Below are positions 1 to 6,648 of a DNA stretch of 10,590 nucleotides, piece after piece. A program made the translations under genes and the position numbers. The notes beneath the pieces were generated by a model, which ran no database searches, was not told the DNA's origin, and worked only from the letters and a program-made list of their open reading frames with translations. Each line of letters begins with the position of its first letter. Positions within the stretch are counted from its first letter, which is position 1. The DNA is from Verrucomicrobiota bacterium (GTDB lineage: Bacteria > Verrucomicrobiota > Verrucomicrobiia > Limisphaerales > CAZBKV01), in NCBI GenBank assembly GCA_021160185.1, contig JAGHDA010000218.1, forward strand, positions 1 to 10,590, read 5' to 3'.

Positions 1-65
1 GCGAAGGCCGCGCCGCGGCGCGGGAGTGCGACCGCTACCTGATGGGCGCCACGGCGTTGCCTTGA
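1..65 (+). CDS. gltD: C-terminal end of glutamate synthase small subunit (partial)
   Basis: This reading frame enters from the left edge (codons in phase with position 3) and stops at TGA 63-65. The 20 visible residues are EGRAAARECDRYLMGATALP. This matches the end of the FAD/NADPH-binding glutamate synthase beta subunit family, which typically finishes with 'GR.AAREVDRYLMG....LP'. In that family the subunit passes electrons from NADPH to the large subunit (GltB), which makes glutamate from glutamine and 2-oxoglutarate. Only the tail is visible, so other members of the GltD-like oxidoreductase family cannot be excluded. The stop is 17 bases before the trpB start on the same strand, so co-transcription is plausible. 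Confidence 0.7.
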   Translation, partial: EGRAAARECDRYLMGATALP

Positions 66-82
66 AGAAAGAACCCGGACCG

Positions 83-1342
<1,260 letters not shown>

Positions 1343-1345
1343 CCA

Positions 1346-1359
1346 GGCCGGAAGCGGCC
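1346..1359 (+). terminator. small GC hairpin just after trpB, possible weak terminator
   Basis: Four bases after the trpB stop, GGCCG (1346-1350) and CGGCC (1355-1359) form a 5-bp stem around the loop GAAG. There is no following T-run, so it is a poor intrinsic terminator. It is listed because it is the only stem directly at the gene end before a long non-coding interval. Confidence 0.25.
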
Positions 1360-1425
1360 GCCGTCCGAACTCAAAAAGAGCTTCTTACCAAGCCCCGCGC
1401 CCTTCTTCGGCGACATTCTTTCCGA

Positions 1426-1446
1426 GTCAAATCGCGATGATTTGAC
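1426..1446. promoter_or_regulatory. 8-bp perfect inverted repeat, operator-like
   Basis: GTCAAATC (1426-1433) and GATTTGAC (1439-1446) are perfect reverse complements around the 5-base centre GCGAT. The arms are AT-rich within GC-rich surroundings and there is no T-run. This looks more like a binding site for a dimeric regulator than a terminator, although an RNA hairpin is equally possible on sequence alone. It lies about 290 bases before the CAP-protein start and 84 bases after trpB. No regulator is identified. Confidence 0.35.
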
Positions 1447-1650
1447 CGTCGAATTTACGCGACTGGGGGCTTGACGGTCTTGGAGCCTTCGACCCCCCTC
1501 TGTTAGTTTGACAGCCAACCTCGCAGACGAAGCCGGCCAGCGCCTCTGCGACTTTTTGCGTAGATGCCGGGGGAGAGCTGGAAGGACGCGCCCGATGCAG
1601 AATCACCGCCAGCCCCTCCTCCAGCCATCCCCAGCCAACCTCCCCAGATG

Positions 1651-1663
1651 TCAAAACTTTTGA
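1651..1663. promoter_or_regulatory. palindrome TCAAAA-C-TTTTGA
   Basis: A 13-base perfect inverted repeat with a one-base centre lies about 75 bases upstream of the CAP-protein start. It shares the TCAAA/TTTGA half-site with the dyad at 1426-1446. GTCAA at 1650-1654 overlaps its left edge and another GTCAA follows at 1664-1668. Its position suits an operator near a promoter, but no promoter hexamers are clear enough to anchor it. Confidence 0.3.
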
Positions 1664-1738
1664 GTCAACAGCGCCGTAGGGGCCGGCCGGGGAACTCGAT
1701 TGACAAAGAGGGCGGAGGCCGGGCACATTCCGCGCTGC

Positions 1739-3816
1739 ATGAAGCGGGTCAGGGCGATTGTATGGGCGTGGTTCTTTTGCGTGTGGTTGGGGGCGGCGCC
1801 GGGGCTTGCAGGAGCCTCCCTTTTGCTCGGAACGCCGCCTCGTTTGGGGCCCAGGGCGCGGCCTGAGCAATCCGCTCCGCCGTCCCGCCGTCCCGCCGGA
1901 TCTCCTAAGACAAAATTCCTCGACACGCAGGATCGGGAGTTGGTCCGAAACGTGTTCTGGGCGGTGTATTTCGGGACCGGGGAAGCTAAGCCGGAGTGGA
2001 CGGGGGACAAGGCCGCGTGCGACGCGGGCAATTCGGGCGAGGCTTTCCGGCTGGCTACGCTGGACCGGCTCAACCTCTACCGGCTGCTTGCGGGGGTTCC
2101 GCCCGTGCTCGCCACGGATCCGGAATGGGACGCCAAGGCCCAGGAAGCCGCTCTGGTGATGAGCGTCAACCAGCTTCTGACGCATTTTCCCGAACCGGAT
2201 CTCCACTGCTATTCAGAAGCGGCTCGGGAAGCGGCGGGGCATTCCGCTCTGGCCCTGGGCGAATGCGGGCCGGAAGCGATTGACGGCTACATCGAAGACT
2301 TCGGCGCGACCAACAGCCATGTGGGCCACCGGCGATGGCTGCTCTTCCCGAATCTCACGAGGGTGGGCTTGGGGGACATACCCAAGACCCCCGAAGGCCC
2401 CGCAGCCAACGCGACGTGGGTGGTGGATCCTGACGCGCCCGAAACGCGGCCGAGCGTGCGGGACCAATTCGTGGCCTGGCCGCCGCCGGGGTTCGTTCCC
2501 TACCAGCTCGTCCACGCCCGGTGGTCCTTTTCCCTGCCCGGAGCGGATTTCACCGCCGCCTCGGTGACCATGACCCGGAACGGGGAGCCGGTCCCTGTGG
2601 CTACAGAGCCGGTGGAAGAGGGCTTTGGGGAAAACACCCTTGTCTGGCATCCCGATGACATAGACCCCAACGCGCCGTACGCCATGCCCCGGCCGGAGTC
2701 GGACGTCTCCTACTCCATCCATATCGCCGGCGTGGTCCTCGACGGGGCGACCAATCACTATGCCTATGAAACCGTCGTCTTCGATCCCGCCGCGCCAGGC
2801 CCTTCGGAACCGGAGATCGCCGGTCCGGCGGAGACGCCGCTCCTCCAGAGCGCCCTCTTCCGTCTGGCAGCGCCGACCCCGGGGGCGGACGCATACGAAT
2901 GGCGGCTGGGAAGTCTCCTGCCTTTTGAAGCCAAGGCCGGCGTGGGCGTTCAGCCTTCCGCTTTTCTCAACAAAACCGATCCGGACTACTCGCCGTTCAC
3001 GCCTTATGAGGATGCGCCCAACTACTTCTACTACCATCTCACGCATCCGCGGGCAGGCGCGGCGGATCAAATCCTCTGTTTCAGGGAACCGATCTGCCCC
3101 CGGGGAACCAACGCGGCGCTCCGCTTCTACAGCCTGTTGAGCTGGGCTTCCACCAACCAAGCGGCGAAGGTGCAGATTTCAGGCGACGAGGGACGAACAT
3201 GGCGGGACCTTTTCGTCCAGATCGGCTCGGGCGACGAGGGGGAGACAAACTTTCATGAAATCAAGGTCCCCCTCACAAACTACGTTGGGCGCGCCGCGGC
3301 GCTGCGCTTCAACTACGCCTCGCTGGGCGGGGAGATCTTTGTTGCCACCCAGCTGGGGGTAGGTTGGCACTTCTACAACATCCAGTTTGACGACGTGGAG
3401 CGGCTCTTCCGGCCTCAACAAACGGTTCTGGATCCGGAGGGGCAAGCGGTCTTCACGCCTCGCATCCCCGGCGCGGTCGGGGCGCAGACAAGGGGGCTGG
3501 TTTGGGGGCGTTATCCGCTGGAATGGGGCCCATTGTTCGAAAGCGCGGCCGTTCCCGCCGATCCCCTACAGTCATGGATCCGCTCCGTCCGCCTTGTTCC
3601 GCCGGATCAGATGGCCGTCGAGTTTCTCCTCCCGGCGAACCCTCCCTCGCCCAGGATCTACGTGGAGCAGGCCCCGGACCTTGCCGGGCCTTGGACTCGG
3701 ATCAAGAAACCGCAAATCGCGCCCCCCAGGAGGAACCGGGGACCTACGAAGCGCTCTTCGCGGCCCCCGCTTCGGGCGGCCCGTGGTACTACCGCCTGAG
3801 CGTCGAGTCGCCTTAA
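1739..3816 (+). CDS. secreted CAP-domain protein with jelly-roll-like region, frameshifted near the 3' end
   Basis: ATG 1739 gives a clear signal peptide: basic MKRVR, a hydrophobic core to about residue 20, and a likely cut after Ala-Gly-Ala at 26. Residues ~105-230 resemble a CAP (SCP/PR-1-like) domain, with LNLYR at 111-115, H149 in LTHF, E175 in GEC and SHVGHRRWLLFP at 193-204. H149, E175 and H194 plausibly line the CAP cavity. Residues ~455-555 look like a beta-sandwich module (LRFYSLLSWAS, SGDEGRTWRD, WHFYNIQFDDV). The end (~635 on) resembles a short C-terminal beta domain of verrucomicrobial secreted proteins. As written, the frame stops at 3797-3799 (686 residues) with a basic, atypical tail. 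Switching frame at the C-run 3722-3727 gives the natural ending PGTYEALFAAPASGGPWYYRLSVESP, stopping at 3814-3816 (about 692 residues). No good ribosome-binding site precedes 1739. TTG 1700, preceded by GGGGA, is an alternative start but would bury the signal peptide. Substrate and role are unknown. Confidence 0.78.
3722..3727 (+). other. C6 homopolymer at the frameshift point
   Basis: Six consecutive C follow G3721. Reading the upstream frame gives Ala-Pro-Pro-Arg-Arg-Asn and then a basic, family-atypical tail. With one more C the reading becomes Ala-Pro-Pro-Gln-Glu-Glu-Pro-Gly-Thr-Tyr and continues to TAA 3814-3816. A single-base deletion, real or from sequencing, explains the break better than programmed -1 slippage, because the tRNA re-pairing for CCC in the P site would mismatch at GCC. 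Confidence 0.7.
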
Positions 3817-3829
3817 GGCGAGAGCGACG
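3801..3829. terminator. hairpin between convergent genes, probable shared terminator
   Basis: TCGCC (3808-3812) and GGCGA (3817-3821) pair perfectly around a TTAA loop. CGTCG (3801-3805) and CGACG (3825-3829) extend the stem beyond an AG/GAG internal loop, giving ten pairs in all. The loop contains the TAA stop of the frame-corrected CAP gene. The minus-strand gene ends at 3835, six bases to the right. The symmetry suits a bidirectional terminator for the two convergent transcripts. Neither side has a clear T-run, so termination efficiency is uncertain. Confidence 0.45.
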
Positions 3830-3834
3830 GGCGT

Positions 3835-4380
3835 TCAAGTCTTGGGCCGGAAGCTCGTCGGCACGTCGTAGGGATCGGCGTCCTCCGGCTCGCCCAGGCA
3901 CTCGTCGATGTGGGCGCCGCATTCGGGCACGCGAAGCTCCTCGAGCTTTTCTCGCGTCGCTTTGAGCCGCTCCAGAAGCACCTGGGCCATGCGGGTGACC
4001 AGCTCTTTTCCAAAAGCGGGGTTCTCCTGGGCAAGCTTCCTAAGCTGATCCGCGCTGTGCACGATCACCTCGGTCGCGTCCACCGACCGCGCGCTGAACT
4101 GCCACCGATAGGGCGGGAACAGCCAAGACCACCCCAACGCTTCCCCCGGATGCAGCACAGTCAACACGCTCACACCCTCGCCGGGCACGAACGTCTCGAC
4201 GGCCACATGCCCTTTGTGGAGCAGATAAAAGTTCCGCGCTTCCTGGCGCTCCTGGAAGATCACCTTGCCCACGCCGTAGCGGTTGATCTGAGCCGAAGCG
4301 ACAAGGGAAGGAATGACCTGGGGATCAATGCCTTGCCAAAACGGATGCTCGGCGACGATTCGTTGCACATCCTCGCTCAT
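3835..4380 (-). CDS. stand-alone cyclic-nucleotide-binding-fold protein (Crp-like sensor domain, no DNA-binding domain)
   Basis: The 181-residue product is a single cNMP-binding-type beta-barrel (residues ~14-115: FWQGIDPQVIPSLVASA, then VIFQERQEARNFYLLHKGHVAV, then VLHPGEALGWSWLFPPYRW). It is followed by helices (~112-150) and a short acidic, Cys-containing tail ending DPYDVPTSFRPKT. There is no helix-turn-helix, so it is not a Crp/Fnr transcription factor. In the normal phosphate-binding cassette (FGE...RxA) the Glu is replaced by Trp (W84 in LGWSW), while an Arg is kept (R98 in SARSV). Ordinary cAMP binding is therefore doubtful. The GWSWLFPPYRW signature recurs, from memory, in a family of small redox- or metabolism-linked cNMP-fold proteins of unknown function. 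GGAGG lies 5 bases before ATG 4380, a strong ribosome-binding site. It lies 149 bases downstream of trpS on the same strand. Confidence 0.85.
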   Translation of the reverse strand: MSEDVQRIVAEHPFWQGIDPQVIPSLVASAQINRYGVGKVIFQERQEARNFYLLHKGHVAVETFVPGEGVSVLTVLHPGEALGWSWLFPPYRWQFSARSVDATEVIVHSADQLRKLAQENPAFGKELVTRMAQVLLERLKATREKLEELRVPECGAHIDECLGEPEDADPYDVPTSFRPKT

Positions 4381-4402
4381 GAATTCCTCCGCAAAAACAT
4401 CT

Positions 4403-4429
4403 CGCCGCTTGGGCTTCTCCCTTGCGGCG
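4403..4429 (-). promoter_or_regulatory. two-tier hairpin in the leader of the cNMP-fold gene
   Basis: On the minus strand CGCCGC (4429-4424) pairs with GCGGCG (4408-4403). Inside it, GGG pairs with CCC, separated from the outer stem by a symmetric AA/AA internal loop and closed by AGAAG. After the stem come GAGATG, then five T (4397-4393), then the GGAGG ribosome-binding site and ATG 4380. It could be a 5' leader structure affecting this gene, or an imperfect intrinsic terminator for upstream trpS with the T-run displaced by six bases. Confidence 0.45.
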
Positions 4430-4529
4430 TTACAGAAACACTATGCCACACCAGGCAAGAGGAACTCCACCCGCCTTGGCAAGATTGCATCCTCTTTTGC
4501 TGGAAAGCCCCGGCAACCGCGCCGAGCGC

Positions 4530-5495
4530 TTACTCCAGGCCGGCGGCGCGCCGGGCCCGGCTCAACACCTTGCCCGCCACCTCGCGCGCCCGTTGCGCCC
4601 CCTTGCGGAGGACTTCCTGGACATAATCGAGATTCTTCTCCAACTCGGTTCGACGGCGACGCGCTTTTTCGAAATAAGCCCAGTAATGCTCAAAAAGTTT
4701 CTTCTTCAACTCGCCGTAGCCGAACCCTCCCGCTCGAAGCCTTTCCTCGCACTCCTTGGCCTCTTCCGGCGGAGCCACCAGCTTCAAAAGACGAACGGCC
4801 AGATTGCGGTCCGCGTCCGGCTTGGGGGCTTCCACCGGGCGACTGTCCATCACGATGCTCATGATCTTCTTCCGAAGGGCCTTCTCCTCGCCGAAGATCT
4901 CGATCGTGTTCCCGTAGCTCTTGCTCATCTTTTGGCCGTCCACCCCGGGCACCGCCGCCGTCTCCTCCCGGATAAGCGGCTCGGGCAAGACAAAAGTCCG
5001 TCCGTAACGTTCGTTGAATTTGATGGCGATATCGCGCGTGACTTCCACATGCTGCTTCTGATCCTTGCCCACAGGCACTACGTTCGAGTCGTAGATCAGG
5101 ATGTCGGCCGCCATCAGCACCGGATAGGAAAACAGGCCGTGGCTGGGCGAAATGCCCTTGGCAAGCTTGTCTTTGTAGCTGTGGCAACGCTCCAACAGCC
5201 CCATCGGCGTCACCGTGCTCAACAGCCACGTCAGCTCGGTCACTTCCGGCACGTCCGATTGGCGGAAAAAGACTGTGCGCTCCGGATCCAGGCCGCAGGC
5301 CAGGAAGTCCAGCGCCACGCCCAGGCTGTAGCGCCGCCGCAACTCCGCATCGAAAAGCGAAGTCATCGAATGATAATCCGCAATGAAGTAGAAAGCCTCG
5401 CCCTTCTCCTGAAGCTCCACGGCGGGCTTCATCATCCCGAAATAGTTGCCCAGGTGCAGCGCCCCGGACGGTTGAATGCCCGATAAGATCCGCAT
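4530..5495 (-). CDS. trpS: tryptophanyl-tRNA synthetase
   Basis: The 321-residue class Ic aminoacyl-tRNA synthetase charges tRNA-Trp with tryptophan using ATP. The start MRILSGIQPSGALHLGN carries the HIGH-type motif as HLGN at 14-17. The KMSKS loop is exact at 189-193 (GQKMSKSYGN). The Trp/ATP-site segments YPVLMAADIL (124-133, with D131 as the likely indole-contacting Asp) and VGKDQKQHVEVTRDIA are present. ATG 5495 is chosen because family homology begins exactly there. The frame can be extended to GTG 5588, but those 31 residues look non-homologous. The ribosome-binding site GGAG sits only two bases before ATG 5495, which is unusually close. Length is normal to slightly short for bacterial TrpRS. 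No T-box or Trp leader peptide was recognised in the 178 bases upstream. Confidence 0.97.
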   Translation of the reverse strand: MRILSGIQPSGALHLGNYFGMMKPAVELQEKGEAFYFIADYHSMTSLFDAELRRRYSLGVALDFLACGLDPERTVFFRQSDVPEVTELTWLLSTVTPMGLLERCHSYKDKLAKGISPSHGLFSYPVLMAADILIYDSNVVPVGKDQKQHVEVTRDIAIKFNERYGRTFVLPEPLIREETAAVPGVDGQKMSKSYGNTIEIFGEEKALRKKIMSIVMDSRPVEAPKPDADRNLAVRLLKLVAPPEEAKECEERLRAGGFGYGELKKKLFEHYWAYFEKARRRRTELEKNLDYVQEVLRKGAQRAREVAGKVLSRARRAAGLE

Positions 5496-5645
5496 AGCTC
5501 CGAAGAATAATCGGCGGCCCGCTTCCGAGCAACTGTCCGCCGCAGCCGCTAAGGTCACAAGGCGGATCGAAACCGAAGGGAAAACCACGCGGCCCCCGCC
5601 TGCCGAGCGGCTCTTGCCCGCTCCTTACGTTGGCGGTTGGGATGT

Positions 5646-5655
5646 TTCGTACGAA
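5646..5655. promoter_or_regulatory. 10-base palindrome TTCGTACGAA
   Basis: A perfect palindrome lies between the YugP-type gene stop (5674) and the trpS start (5495). CGGTT (5634-5638) and AACCG (5654-5658) could form a competing larger stem. Its position suits either an operator upstream of trpS or 3'-end structure of the peptidase gene. There is no T-run and no clear promoter next to it. Confidence 0.25.
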
Positions 5656-5673
5656 CCGGGAGTCGGCGGCCCT

Positions 5674-6411
5674 TTAGGCGTCGTTCCCTCCGAGGAACTG
5701 CGCCAGCATGACCAAGCGCAGCAGCTCAAGGACGGCGGTGACCAGCGCCGCCACGTAGGTCAGCGCGGCCGCGTTGAGAACCCGGCTCACCGCCCCGGCC
5801 TCGGCAGGATCGATCAGGCCCAGGGCGAGCAGGCGTCGTTTGGCCCGCCGGCTCGCGTCGTATTCCACGGGCAGGGTGATGAGTTGAAAGAGCGCGACGA
5901 CACCGTAGGCTCCGATGGCCCAGGGGAGCAGCTTGGCGAACACGACCGGGTGCAAGAAGCCGATCATCATGAGCGCCATTCCGCCGAACAGGATCAGGAA
6001 AGCTGCCTTGGTGGCCAGCGCCGTCGCCGGGACCAGGGCCATCCGAAGTTGCAGGGGCGCGTAGGCGGCCTGGTGCTGGAGAGCGTGACCCGCTTCATGC
6101 GCGGCCACGCCCAGGGCGGCGAGGGAGCGTCCGTAGAAATTGTCCTGGGAAAGGAACAGGGTCCGCCGCGTCGGGTCGTAGTGGTCGGTGAGCGCGCCGG
6201 GAATCGGCCGCACCGACACATCGGCCAATCCCGCCGCATCGAGGATGCTCCGCGCCGCTTCCGCTCCGGAAAGGCCGCGGGAAGCCGGCTCGCGGATATA
6301 GCGCCGATAAACGTTCATCAGCTTCATCTGGGCGTAGATCCCCAGGATCAACCCCGGCAGAATGAAGATGTCGAACGGCATGAAGAAAAATGCCAGCGTC
6401 GTCTCATTCAT
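5674..6411 (-). CDS. YugP-type integral-membrane zinc metallopeptidase
   Basis: The 245-residue protein matches the putative neutral zinc metallopeptidase family of Bacillus YugP. The HExxH motif is HEAGH at 105-109 (in GVAAHEAGHALQHQ). The third metal ligand is probably E183 in LPVEYDASRRA, the family's conserved distal motif. A segment before the active site reads LTDHYDPTRRTLFLSQDNFYG, also typical. Predicted membrane spans are ~12-30, ~128-152, ~157-181 and ~213-237. Length is close to the usual ~225-235 residues. ATG 6411 is preceded by AGGAAGAG on the minus strand, while the internal Met at residue 11 has no such site. The physiological substrate is not established. It is the first of three minus-strand genes and diverges from the sulfatase gene. 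Confidence 0.92.
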   Translation of the reverse strand: MNETTLAFFFMPFDIFILPGLILGIYAQMKLMNVYRRYIREPASRGLSGAEAARSILDAAGLADVSVRPIPGALTDHYDPTRRTLFLSQDNFYGRSLAALGVAAHEAGHALQHQAAYAPLQLRMALVPATALATKAAFLILFGGMALMMIGFLHPVVFAKLLPWAIGAYGVVALFQLITLPVEYDASRRAKRRLLALGLIDPAEAGAVSRVLNAAALTYVAALVTAVLELLRLVMLAQFLGGNDA

Positions 6412-6648
6412 GGCTCTTCCTGTTTATACCCGTCTCTGCATATTTTTCGCCCCAAACGCCCAAGAACTGTAGCTGCTTCCGGGAGCTTTTCAACCTGAGC
6501 CCTCGCCGCCGTTTCGGGCGAATCTTTTCCGGCTGCCCCCCGGCCGCGCCGCTCGGCGAAAAGGCCCTTGGAGAAGACCGCCTGTTTTTTCCTGGAACCG
6601 GCGGCGGCTCCGTCGTTGCCTTGGGCAAGGTCTTGGAGTGCAATTGGA
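6412..6648. other. divergent intergenic region between peptidase and sulfatase genes
   Basis: This 237-base spacer must hold promoters in both directions. TATAAA on the minus strand (6428-6423) is only 12 bases from the peptidase ATG, too close for a normal -10 with a leader. TTGCCT (6616-6621) and TGCAAT (6639-6644) have ideal 17-base spacing but lie four bases before the sulfatase ATG. A CCTTG/CAAGG stem (6619-6630) precedes that start. No small gene is supported. Confidence 0.4.

Larger units (their letters stand above)
1343..1738. other. 396-base intergenic region with dyads, no gene seen
   Basis: No convincing coding region is present on either strand. Short open frames here have no family resemblance and are composition-driven. 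The interval holds the weak hairpin after trpB (1346-1359), an 8-bp dyad at 1426-1446 and an odd palindrome at 1651-1663. It also holds seven TTGAC or GTCAA pentamers between 1426 and 1704. TTGACA at 1508-1513 and 1700-1705 match a -35 hexamer exactly, but neither has a good -10 at 16-18 bases. The region must carry the promoter of the CAP-protein gene and possibly an untranslated leader or small RNA, but none can be assigned confidently. Confidence 0.6.

Noticed and set aside
1427..2206. 259-codon minus-strand frame across the intergenic region and the CAP gene start
   Set aside because: Its composition is Arg/Pro/Ser-rich, it has no domain, and it overlaps the signal-peptide-encoding start of the CAP gene.
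4429..4458. Possible promoter for the cNMP-fold gene (minus strand: TTGCCT, 18 bases, TGTAAC)
   Set aside because: Both hexamers match consensus at only four of six positions, and the start site would fall inside the leader hairpin, so the two ideas conflict.
5496..5673. T-box or Trp-responsive leader for trpS
   Set aside because: No T-box sequence, Trp-codon leader peptide or antiterminator/terminator pair is visible in this interval.
6423..6428. TATAAA as -10 of the YugP-type peptidase gene
   Set aside because: It is too close to the start codon and would remove the ribosome-binding site. No matching -35 is present.
4422..6498. Two long plus-strand frames opposite trpS and the YugP-type peptidase
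   Set aside because: Both are antisense to genes with intact catalytic motifs, and their His/Gln/Arg-rich products have no recognisable domain.
1476..6638. Shared 10-mer GGTCTTGGAG at 1476-1485 and 6629-6638
   Set aside because: Many 10-mer matches are expected by chance in a window this size, and the flanks do not extend the match.
6616..6644. TTGCCT-17-TGCAAT promoter before the sulfatase
   Set aside because: The -10 ends four bases before the ATG, so transcription would start inside the gene. It would work only for a leaderless transcript from ATG 6655.
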